From Symsagittifera roscoffensis (Eukaryota; Xenacoelomorpha; Acoela; Convolutidae), in NCBI RefSeq assembly GCF_963678635.1, contig NW_026971550.1, positions 126,001-190,000 on the forward strand: 64,000 nucleotides of DNA. Reading direction: 5' to 3'. Positions 54,503-64,000 of this stretch are shown piece after piece. Made by a program: the position numbers and the translations under genes. Positions within the stretch are counted from its first letter, which is position 1, and each line of letters begins with the position of its first letter. A model generated the notes under the pieces. That model ran no database searches, was not told the DNA's origin, and saw only the letters and a program-made list of their open reading frames with translations.

Positions 54503-57500
54503 ATGGATTGGAGCACGGCACAAAGAGTCAGGAGGGATTGCTTCCATGACGCGGCTTGGGTGGAATACCTCACGCAGCCACGTGTACCAGAGGGGGCTGT
54601 CCACCTAATCGTAGGGGACAGCCTGCTGCGGGTGCTGACCTGGATTCAATCACATTGGCAAACGGGGATCTTGAGTTTCGCTGGAGCTGCGATGCCACAG
54701 ATATTGGCATCACTTGAGATGCTAGGGATGGCGAGAGTATATACGGTGACTCTAATGATTGGGACGAATGACGTGTCCAGGGGGGAGTCCAGGAAGGTGA
54801 TGAAGCCACATGACAAGATGAGCTGCATCCTTGAGGAATTGCGGATTCAAATGGATCCTGCCATTCTCACGGTGTGTACCATTCCCTACAACATGAAGGC
54901 GGACCAACACGCGATGGAAATGAACACGAAGGTGCGAAAACTGAACGAAATAATCAGGCAAATACATCAAAGGAGTGTCCTTCCCGTTGGATTACTGGAC
55001 GTAGCCGAGCAGATGGAGCGATCTATTTTCCCCGACGATGAATCCTCAGACGGGATCCACTTTGACAGGCCTAGGGGAGTGGAATGGTTGAATGATGTCT
55101 TCCAAAGGCACATAAGCGCGTTGGAGGCAGAATTGCTGGAGACGGCCCAATTCACTTTCGGGCCACCTCCAAATCCACCTTTCTTTAACTCAAGAACTTT
55201 ATCCAGTCGCCTGGGAGCGACGGCCGATTCTAGAGACAGCTCGAGGAGCAGCCGGACCAGATTACCAGGTGCCGCACCAATGGAGGCCGAGGAGGCAACG
55301 TCATCAACACGTCAGAGTTCGGTAGTATCCTCGGTGGTAGTGGTGGAGAGCAAGAGGTTGGAGAGACCGGCGGAGACCAGTCGGTCGAGATATCTGGAGA
55401 AAATAAAGGAGTTGGACCTGGAACTCGGAGGGTGCAGTTCACCTGATTGTAGGGGACAGCCTGATACGGGTGCTGACCCAGATCCAGTCACAATGGCAGA
55501 CTGGAGTCTTGAGTTTCGCTGGAGCCGCAACGCCGCAGATGTTGGCATCACTCGAGATGCTAGGGATGGCAAGAATGTATACAGTGACTCTAATGATGGG
55601 GACAATGACTTGTCCAGAGGGGAGTCAAGAAAAGTGATGAGGCTACATGTTAAAAAGAGCTGCATTCTGGAGGAGTTGCGGATTCAGATGGATCCCGCCA
55701 TACTCACGATTTGCACCATCCCTTATAACATGAAGGACGACCAACTTTCGAAGGAAATGAATGAGAAAGTGCGGAACCTGAGCAAAATAATCAGGCAGAT
55801 ACATAAGAGGAGTGTCCTTCCCGTCAGATTGTTGGACGTAGCAGACCAGATGGAGCGATCCTTCCCTGAGGATGCGTCTTCAGACGGAATCCATTTTGAC
55901 AGACCTAGGGGTGTGGAATGGTTGAATGATGTCTTCCAAAGGCACATAAGCGCGTTGGAGGCAGAATTGCTGGAGACGGCCCAATTCACATTCGGGCCAC
56001 CTCCAAATCCACCTTTCTTTAACTCAAGAACTTTATCCAGTCGCCTGGGAGCGACGGCCGATTCTAGAGACAGCTCGAGGAGCAGCCGGACCAGATTACC
56101 AGGTGCCGCACCAATGGAGGCCGAGGAGGCAACGTCATCAACACGTCAGAGTTCGGTAGTATCCTCGGTGGTAGTGGTGGAGAGCAAGAGGGTGGAGAGA
56201 CCGGCGGAGACCAGTCGGTCGAGATATCTGGAGAAAATAAAGGAGTTGGACCTGGAACTCGGAGGGTGCAGTTCACCTGATTGTAGGGGACAGCCTGAAA
56301 CGGGTGCTGACCCAGATCCAGTCACAATGGCAGACTGGAGTCTTGAGTTTCGCTGGAGCCGCAACGCCGCAGATGTTGGCATCACTCGAGATACTAGGGA
56401 TGGCAAGAATGTATACAGTGACTCTAATGATGGGGACAATGACTTGTCCAGAGGCGAGTCAAGAAAAGTGATGAGGCTACATGATAAAAAGAGCTGCATT
56501 CTGGAGGAGTTGCGGATTCAGATGGATCCCGCCATACTCACGATTTGCACCATCCCTTATAACATGAAGGCCGACCAACTTTCGAAGGAAATGAATGAGA
56601 AAGTGCGGAACCTGAGCAAAATAATCAGGCAGATACATAAGAGGAGTGTCCTTCCCGTCAGATTGTTGGACGTAGCAGACCAGATGGAGCGATCCTTCCC
56701 TGAGGATGCGTCTTCAGACGGAATCCATTTTGACAGACCTAGGGGTGTGGAGTTGTTGAACAACGTTTTCCAGAGGCACATAAGTGCGCTGGAGGTAGAT
56801 CTGCTTGAAACAGCCCAATTCACATTCGGTCTACCCCCAAATCCCCCTTTCCTTGCCACAAGACCCCTGTCCAGTCGCCTGGGAGCAAGAGTCGACTCAA
56901 GAGACAGCTCGAGGAGCAGCCGGACCAGATTACCGGGTTCCACACCGATGGAAGCCGAGGAAGCAGAGTCATCGACGCCCCAAAGTTCAGTGGTATCCTC
57001 AGTGGTGGTGGAAGATAACAAGAGAGTGGAGAGACCAGCGGAGACAAGCCGAACACGATATCTGGAGAAGGTAAAGGAGCTGGACTTGGAAGACCTGGAA
57101 TGCAGACAAGAGTTGGCGGAAGCTTTGGGTCTCGAGCGAGTGTCACATGAAGACTTGAGTAGACACCAGTGCGTGGACTGGTTGAAGGCTCACGAGACGC
57201 ATTTCTCAAGAGCGAAAAAAATGGAGACGGCGGATCTGACTGGGATTTCCACAAAATTGGTCATGGGACCTATCAACTACAGGCCTCTCAAGTTGCTGGG
57301 GAGTCCGGGACTAATAGTGAAGCCCCCCAAACATCGAACGAGCATTGCCAGAATCAGGTTGGCAACTCCAGCACAGTTGAGGGTGGTGGACAAACTGTTG
57401 GACCCAAGGGAAATGGAACTGCTGGATGCCGCTTATGAAGGCACGAGGTTGGCGGCGATCCTAGATACGGGAAAACCTGCGGGAACACCCAATTGGCCAA

Positions 57501-57547
57501 GACCTTGGCAGTTTACGACAGAGCAGATCCAGCTGCTGCAAGGGTGA
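54503..57547 (+). pseudogene. Giant ORF segment 1: SGNH hydrolase-like domain, triplicated (1014 codons)
   Basis: A long open frame. SGNH domain 1 is complete in the first unit: GDS with Ser40 (54620-54622), GTND with Asn89 (54767-54769), and D-G-I-H with Asp183 and His186 (55049-55060). This is the full Ser/Gly/Asn/Asp-His set of SGNH esterases. Two tandem copies of about 835 bp follow. In each, the first half (block I to GTND) is read in a different frame because of a one-base change, while the DGIH half is back in frame. A linker rich in S, R and V ('RQSSVVSSVVVVESK') joins units. The end (from about 57100) matches minus frames 28081-27845. It lacks the N-terminal 375 residues kept by the minus copy. 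The ATG at 54503 lies at a deletion join, so it is probably not the native start. Confidence 0.8.
54598..56900 (+). repeat. Three tandem copies of the SGNH1-linker unit (838 and 834 bp)
   Basis: The phrase 'gattcaatcacattgg' at 54643 is matched by 'gatccagtcacaatgg' at 55481 and 56315, giving spacings of 838 and 834 bp. Units 2 and 3 are nearly identical; unit 1 is more diverged in its first half. The minus-strand copy has a single unit, so the expansion is specific to this copy. Confidence 0.93.
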
Positions 57548-58584
57548 TCATCGTAGCGGGATCGGACTTCGAGGGAACGTCTCCCAAGTTGTTCTGGCCG
57601 GAGACTTTGATATACTCACTGCCAGGAGCTGAGCAGAACCAAATGTTAACCTTGGTGGTAGCAATAAAATTGGAGATGCCTTGCGAGCCCGAGCTACTAC
57701 TGTTTGCGGGAATGAATGACCACCTGCATGCGACTGGGTTTCTTGAGCAGCTCAAGGGCGATGAACCGGCGCCAAAGAGAATCTGGGAAGCTATCCAGAC
57801 GTTATTTGCAGCGATGAATGAGGTACAGGAGAACGTTACCTCGCGGTTTGGTTCCAAGACAAGAGTGGTGTTCACGACGTCCCCCGGGTACGCGAGCATG
57901 CCTCCCGCTCTGCAATTTGTGTATGCGGTCTTGATCTTAATAGCCGAGGGGAATGAATGGCGGATCCTGATGGAAGTTCCCAATCGGGAGTTGGAACCGA
58001 CGAACTTGAGGCTTCGCAAGTCAGAACTGGCGGCGGCGTGGGCGGATGTGTTCCACGCGTTGAGGGGTTTCTACGAGTTAGCAGATATCCTCATTGTATT
58101 GGACGAGGTCCTCTTGCTGGAGATATCGAACTTCGCCAGACAACTCAATTTCAGTCCGGTTATAGGGGACGATCATCCAATAATAACTCACCTGACGGCC
58201 AGCCTGTGGTTTCGAAGCATGGACTTGACTATCACAAGCTCCACCAGTAAGTCTAGAGGACCGAGCAATGAAAGAAAGAACGTAGCTGCAACAGAGAAGC
58301 AACTGGAGTCGCTGGTGTATCGGCTGACACAAGAAAGAGGCAGGTGGCCATTCCTGACACCAAGGTTGGAAAACGCTACGGAGAAGACGAAGGAGAATGC
58401 CCCACCTCTTGTGAAGCAAATCTGGAGTTTTCTTGAGGAGCAGCTGGAAGTGGCCGAGAAAAGGGAAATGACGGTCTCCAGGTTCGTCACAGCTGCCAAC
58501 GAGGTCACAATTGGAGGATTCTGGAGGGAGCACGCAAAGGGTGAGCTGAAGACGAGGAGGATCACAAGATTCTTGAGTTCTTGA
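57493..58584 (+). pseudogene. Giant ORF segment 2: second SGNH-like domain (363 codons)
   Basis: Overlaps segment 1 in another frame from 57493. Its opening 'IIVAGSDFEG' resembles SGNH block I with Ser24 (57562-57564). 'GMNDH' with Asn75 resembles block III, and 'WADVFHALRG' gives a D-x-x-H (Asp185, His188) like block V. The spacing Ser to Asn (51) and Asn to Asp (110) is close to that in domain 1 (49 and 94). The minus-strand copy keeps GSD, MND and DVSH. The domain is strongly hydrophobic between blocks, as in a Rossmann-like fold. The rest (about residues 200-350) is helical and unassigned. A frameshift near 58570 ends the frame; the minus-strand copy reads through this point. Confidence 0.6.
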
Positions 58585-61403
58585 GTCCTTGTTGGGGAAA
58601 GGAGTTCATGGCTGGAGTGTTTGGTGCAAAGGAGACCATCTTTGGAGCCTTTGTACAAGAAATCCTGAGCATGCCCATCAGCCTGTTGTTGGCACTGTAC
58701 CTGGTTTACCCGAGGTACCTATTCAATATGGGTCCAGCGTACATGTTCAGTCGGGGTGTGGAAACACTCCGGATTGACGGGTATCTGGCACTGGTGCTCC
58801 TGACCCATGGTGAACTGGTGTCATTTCATCGACTAACGAAATATGGGGAGCCCCACTCGAGCATTGACACCTATTCATATAAGTGTGCTGCAGGGCTAAA
58901 GACGCTGCTAGTGGAATACCTCCTGATGCAGAACCGACACATGACTGGTGAGGAAAAGAATCCAAAGACGAGAGTCGAATGGAGGAAAGTGAATGGGGGC
59001 ATGCCTCTGTTGACAGACCTGTGCCTGGCGATGAGATCGGACCAAATGGGGATAATCCGGGGACTGGAGGAGGTCGTAACCTGCATTTATGGACCGGCCG
59101 TGACATACGCGTTTCCAGATCCTCTGGTGACAGCTTATCGCAACTCCGTGACACACTTGAGCCTCATAAGTATACTGGATGGGACGACACTCAACTGGTG
59201 TCAGCAAGAGGTGCTGAGGGCACAAATGAGCAACACGGTACTCTTCGGAAAAGTGAAAGATCAAGAATTGATGGTGTACAATTTCCGAGGACAACTGCAG
59301 TGTAGGATGGGAGGTAAACGCGAGGGTCCCATCGAAACTTACCCCAAATTCTGGAACCTAAATCCCCTGACGGCGAGTGGACAAGAGGTCTTGAGAATTC
59401 CCGCGTGGAAGAAGAGCTTCGAGTTGGTGAAGAGGGAGCTAGAGGCAATACTGGAGAAGGAAATCTTGCCAACAACCATTCCAGAGTTCCCAACGGTAAG
59501 GAGAATGACCCTGGGAATGAACATTTCACTGGTGGTCCCGTCCCTGTTCGCGAGAGCAGCGGCGGAAGGGCAGCAGAGGGAATTCACCGATGGCTGGGAT
59601 CCCCTATTCATCGGCTACACTGCAGCGGTCTATTTTCACACCTGTGACATAAAATTAAACTCCTGGACGACCCAAGCGAAGAAGATGAAAGGCTCATTGC
59701 CCCCAAAATTCGAGATACGAGAGGTCTTGAGAAAGCTTGAGCGGGCGGGTTTGGAGAACATGTTGCCCGTGTGGGACGATGGCAGGATGATCGTGGAAGA
59801 AGGACACATTGCACTAAAGAACGAGATGAAGTTTGCCACGAGAAGATCCCGGGCACCTTACGGACTGGAGCAGGTGGAGATGAGACAGGAGGGGAAGAAG
59901 CTGGATGCAGCAGGCCCGTTGTATGTGGCTCTGACGGAATACAAGAAACCTGATCTGACGACACCATCACCCTTGTCGGTGGGCACCCCTGGAGATAAAA
60001 GAAGCGGCCCTGTAGAAGATCGATTCAGGAGGATCCTTGAGAGGAGAAGAGTCGAATCAGGAGAAGAAAGCATGGATAAGACTCTCAGCGAGGCAGGGGA
60101 GGATATGGAAGTGGGGAAAACGCCCGAACCAAAACAATCAGAGGAGGAATTCACCACTCAAGAGCTGTTGAAGGACCTGAGCGGAGAAAATTGGGCAGAC
60201 ACTCCCACACCACCTCTGACCTCATCTCCCCGTAAAAATCTAGAGTTGCCATTGATGGGTGAGACTTCTAGTATGGGAATGATTTTCTTGAGCGCAGAAG
60301 AAAGGGAGAAGAATACCTTCGAGGGAAACAAGACCATGTTCCTAGGCACTCTGGAGGAGGACGCATGGCGAGAATTCTTGAGCGAGTTCAATCGAGAAGT
60401 GGATGGCGAGATCACACTGGATGATTTCAAGGAAGAACTGTGGGACACAGTGGTGAAGTTCGGAGAGCCTGTCCTGATGGGGACGGGTCTGGAGGAGAAA
60501 GCTAGAGGAGAACTGCTGAGCAAGATGGTCGAGTTGAGAAAGGCATCACGGAAGACCAAAGAAGACGAATGTAAAGACAGCTCTACTCTGAAACAAAAAA
60601 TTGTCAATAAAATAATTGAAAGTGTAAGGGGGGATAAGGTCGAAACTAGTAATATAATTAAAAGTACTAATATCCTTAAGGCTCGAGTAGGGGGGAGGCA
60701 AGAGTTGGAAGGGTTGGATGGAGACAAAGAGGTCGAATCAGTGATGATAGTGACGACGCCCCCAAGCAAAGGTATGAAGTCTCGAAAGAGGAAACGGGAG
60801 GTAGAGGAGTTGAGCAGCACGTTGGCGGATGCTGTCTCTGGGAAGAACTTGAGGGAGACTGCCCCCTTGATCCTAGCGCGATGGAAGACAGCAGCCTACA
60901 AGAGTAGCTACGAGCCGAGGAAACTGCTCGACGTAGAAAAAGAGATGGAGATCCCCACCAGCTCAACAACGGAAGAAGACTTCAAGCCTCAGAGGATAAA
61001 AATGAAGCGAGGTTCGACGAGCGGGCAGACCTGGGAAGTGGACGTCGGCAAAGAATGGGTCTCGAATGATCACCAGGCTACTGGGAAGCAAGTGACTAAC
61101 GATCCTCTCGAGAAGAATAAAACGAGGAACACCTCCCGACCGTGGTGGGTGGCCCTGGAAACATTAAAGGAATTGGAAGACTGCCTAAAGAAACTCGACA
61201 GTGGAGTGTCACGCAAACGACGCAACTGGGCTACCCAGCAGAAGGCTGATATTAACAAATTGGAATTGGGGGGCCATCTGAGGAGAACTTGGCAGAACTT
61301 GTTGAGGGGTTATTTTGAAGAAGCGAAGAGGACATCCTCATCGGCTTCGCCATTGATGGCAAATCCCTTTGTTAGAACAGCAGGACAATTGATGTTCGCG
61401 TAG
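58581..61403 (+). pseudogene. Giant ORF segment 3: unassigned 940-codon region
   Basis: Begins MSPCWGKEF and continues the minus-strand frames 26906-24083 in order. The first third holds hydrophobic helices ('PISLLLALYLVYPRYLFNMG'), and the middle has well-conserved blocks such as 'IPEFPTVRRMTLGM' and 'WDDGRMIVEEGHIALK' shared by both copies. The last third is charged and low in hydrophobic residues (K/E/S/T), with an RKRKRE-type basic patch near residue 735. I recognise no family. It ends at a TAG (61401-61403), where the minus-strand copy has TGG (tryptophan), so the stop is secondary. Confidence 0.7.
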
Positions 61404-61409
61404 AGCCTG

Positions 61410-63503
61410 GTGGGGATAGAGTTGGAAACGCTGACCTCGCACGACAAGCTGAAGTTTGGTGGAAAAAGTCTAGAAATATATCAGGCATTGATGCAACACG
61501 TGGCTAGGGATAACTCAGGCTTGAGCCTGGCAAGGAGGAGAGACGCTACTTGTTTCTTGAGGTGGATAATGTCGGTGATGACTGACAGCACCATCCTAGC
61601 ATGCCAGCAAAGAGCAACTGGGAGCAAAGCAATGGAAAGGAGAGTCTCAGCAGTCGTCTTGAATGTATACCAGAGTACTGGGATAGAAAAGGAGGATGGT
61701 TCCAGGCAGTCTCTAGAGATCCACAGGAAGTTAGATGAGATACGGAGATTCTACAACAAGAAGTTCGAGGAGAAACACGACGTGCACCGTAACTTGGCCT
61801 CGTCAGGAGGGTACTTGAAACCCAATAAGAAGGGAGAGTACCAGTATGTGTCTGGAGTGATGGGGATGGCGTACAACCCTTTCCTGGACTCGGAAGCCGG
61901 AGGTGCTCACAGAATTCGAGGTGGCGGAGCTACTAAAGTTCTGGATAGAGAAGATAGTGGATATAGATACTGGAGAGAGAGAGAGAGACCTAGCTTAGGT
62001 TTGATTCTCGAGAAGACACCAGAGGTGATAAGTGTGCCGCGCTCAAGTAAAAAAGTCGAACTGAAGATGGGTAACGGGAATGGCATGTTGGTCACGAATC
62101 TGGGAGTGGTGTGGAAATTGCTGAGGCCCTCCTGGTGTCCACATCCCCATGCGAGCCTGATCAAGGAAGTCACGGAGCGAGTGAGATTAGCACCAGCGGA
62201 GGACGAAGATCTGGCGACATTGAGCATAGTGCACAGACTGATCCTGCCTCAGGTGAAGGAGTCAAGTGACACGACGAGTAGACTAGGGTCGGTGAAGAAA
62301 ATGGAGCCGGGCAGTTGTCTTGATTCGACGTGTGGAAATGGCGAGCACACCTGTGATGGACGGTCATCCGTCAGGATACAGTCCTTCCAGAAAGAAGATC
62401 TAGTCACCTGGTTTGAAGACATTACCGAAAGGGAGAAGAGTGAAATACAGATCGTCGCTGAGTGTTACGCGAGTACCACGGTGAACCTAGCAACAGCTCT
62501 GGGATTCTTCTCGAGAATGTGCAGTCTCCAGTCACTGGAGAGGCCAGAGTCAGAACACCACTTGGTGACCGCGTTGAGTGTGGAGTCATGGCCGGGGGTG
62601 TTGCAGGTAACCCAGAAACACATCAATAGCTGGAAGGTTGGACTTGAAGCGGAAATGGGATTTCCCATGAGCGAAGCCTATGGTCTGCCTCTAAATGCGA
62701 AGTCCTTAGTGGGGTCAGTGATGGCCAACCTAAGTGGCAGCCACTATCCATTGCACATGGCAATGGTGGAGGTATCCAGCCAAAGGGTATTGATAGACAA
62801 AGCCTTCTCAGTGCCCAAGTGCGTAAGACTGGCTCGGATGTCGCATCACTCACACAGGCTGTTGAGGAAAATCCGAGGGACAGTGCCGAAAGAACAGAGG
62901 GACGACTTGAGTGAAATCTGGGGGGAAGAACTTTTGGGTTTGGAAGGTGAAAACACAAGTGACCACGAGAGACAAGACGTGATCGGAAAACCTACGGGTG
63001 GTGCTGCAAACCTGGAACAGAACGACGCGACACACGAGAAAATGATGGAACTTGAGCCTCTCCTAGAAGCCCCGGGAGAACGCAATCTTAGGAGCATCGA
63101 CCTCACACATGGGGAATGTCCATGCCACTGTCTGGCACAAACAGTGTGGTACCCGGATCACGCGAATCTCTGCCTGATCTGGGATGTGGAGGAAATCAGG
63201 TCGTTAGGACTGCCCGATCATCAGCAGAAGGTGACCATCTTGGTGGCGAGAACGATGCTGGCTCTACGATGGATTGAAGAAAACGTAACGAAGTATCGGG
63301 AATCGAAGACGCCAACGGCAGAGTCGATTTACGCGATAGATTACAGCAGGAGACTTGAGTTGTTTGAGACTGCATGCAAGGTATTCGCCATACCAATGGA
63401 AGTCAGACACGTATGGAGCCGCTTAAGGTTCTTTCCTTGGTTTCGAGCGACGTTGACGTCCTGGTTATACATGATAACGAAGGATCATATGAGGAAATAT
63501 TAG
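61410..63503 (+). pseudogene. Giant ORF segment 4: unassigned 697-codon region
   Basis: Same reading frame as segment 3 after one TAG; the residue numbering is continuous in the ancestor. Recognisable conserved blocks include 'VARDNSGLSLARRRDATC' (shared with minus 24083-23784), 'GVMGMAYNPFLDSEAG' and 'RERERPSL' (shared with minus 23566-23333, where that copy is cut off). The rest has no counterpart here. A Cys/His cluster near residues 570-590 ('GECPCHCLAQTVW') could bind metal, but no known finger matches. It ends at another in-frame TAG (63501-63503). Confidence 0.65.
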
Positions 63504-63902
63504 AAGGAATATCGACAGTTCCAGGCCAAGATAGGACCGGAGGCTATCATGAGACCTCTGCCGACCCATCGAAATGCGATCACGACGGGGTGGAAAAAAG
63601 TTGGGAGAGTGTCCAGAAACAACACCAAGGCGAGAGAGTCGATACTAGAGGAAGACTTGGCGAAGAACGTGAGCCTGAGTCTGCACAATTCCTTCTGTTT
63701 GAACCAAGAGTCGAGGGTGAAGAGTTTGCCCAATCAAGCGAAGAGATTGCAGGAGCAAAGGGAATGGATGCGGTCCTATGAACAGCTGAAAGCCTGGGAA
63801 GAGATCGTGATTAGCTCCGATGACGAAGAGGCACTATTGAAGCAGATCATGGTGTCAAATGCATCTGGGTCTGGTACCTCGAAGGCGAAGAACGCGAGGT
63901 GA
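63504..63902 (+). pseudogene. Giant ORF segment 5: C-terminal charged tail
   Basis: In the same frame as segments 3 and 4 beyond the second TAG, running about 130 codons to a TGA at about 63900. It is helical and charged ('RLQEQREWMRSYEQLKAWEE'), then acidic (SSDDEEALLKQ) and finally G/S-rich, as expected for a protein C terminus. An overlapping frame (63374-63781) is probably chance. Confidence 0.6.
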
Positions 63903-64000
63903 GCAGGTGGCTCAGTGGGGAATTCTAGATTCTTGAGTATTGAGAGGGAAGGAAAGGTGGCTTGGTGGTGAACTTGGATGAAATCTAGGTTCACGAAAAA
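63903..64000. other. 3' flank of the giant ORF
   Basis: About 100 bp with no repeat of the 5' arm. The window ends before any LTR could be seen. Confidence 0.4.

Noticed and set aside
54503-63902. A host gene with introns, the frame changes being exon boundaries
   Set aside because: The sister copy reads through the breaks without extra sequence, and one stop is a single-base change (TAG versus TGG), so these are mutations and not introns.

Overview
This window reads as eukaryotic nuclear DNA, most likely from an invertebrate animal. It is built almost entirely of decayed retroelements and their rearranged copies. I see Ty3/gypsy-type gag, protease, reverse transcriptase, RNase H and integrase, an APE-type non-LTR retrotransposon with a 2A-like motif, minisatellites and large diverged repeats. 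I see no bacterial operons, rRNA, convincing tRNA or CRISPR array. The species cannot be fixed from the sequence; my impression that similar pol proteins occur in cnidarians is weak.

Layout. (1) 1-19.4 kb, plus strand, AT-rich: a decayed errantivirus-like gypsy element. A 2.13-kb gag segment is triplicated, followed by gag with a zinc knuckle, a DSGA protease, a linker holding three 438-bp tandem units, RT, RNase H, integrase, an S/T/P-rich ORF, and a broken env-like ORF with an internal insertion. (2) 19.4-23.4 kb: two 1.8-kb direct repeats around a 413-bp spacer, each with a 28-bp palindrome and each ending in the same scrap of the next element. (3) 23.3-48.8 kb, minus strand: a GC-richer gypsy element, partly duplicated in tandem. 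From upstream (high coordinates) there is a copy B of gag-PR-RT, then a copy A of gag-PR-RT-RH-IN, a macrodomain-like ORF and a giant ORF. Both copies carry the same LINE inserted in gag at a 12-bp target-site duplication. (4) 48.8-54.15 kb: a 21-bp minisatellite, then two diverged 1.7-kb inverted arms that are the 5' regions of two head-to-head elements. (5) 54.16-63.9 kb, plus strand: a second, internally deleted copy of the same element, keeping only the end of the macrodomain ORF and most of the giant ORF.

The most interesting content is the giant ORF. It follows gypsy pol in the same order in two diverged, opposite-strand copies. Comparing the copies suggests one ancestral protein of roughly 2,900-3,000 residues. 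It carries an SGNH (GDSL) hydrolase-like domain with a complete catalytic set, a second SGNH-like domain with the same spacing of key residues, a coiled coil near the N terminus, and about 1,900 residues that I cannot assign. With the macrodomain-like module after integrase, this suggests a very large gypsy-like retroelement carrying an esterase-type accessory polyprotein. Every copy here is broken by frameshifts or stops, so functions are inferred for the ancestor.
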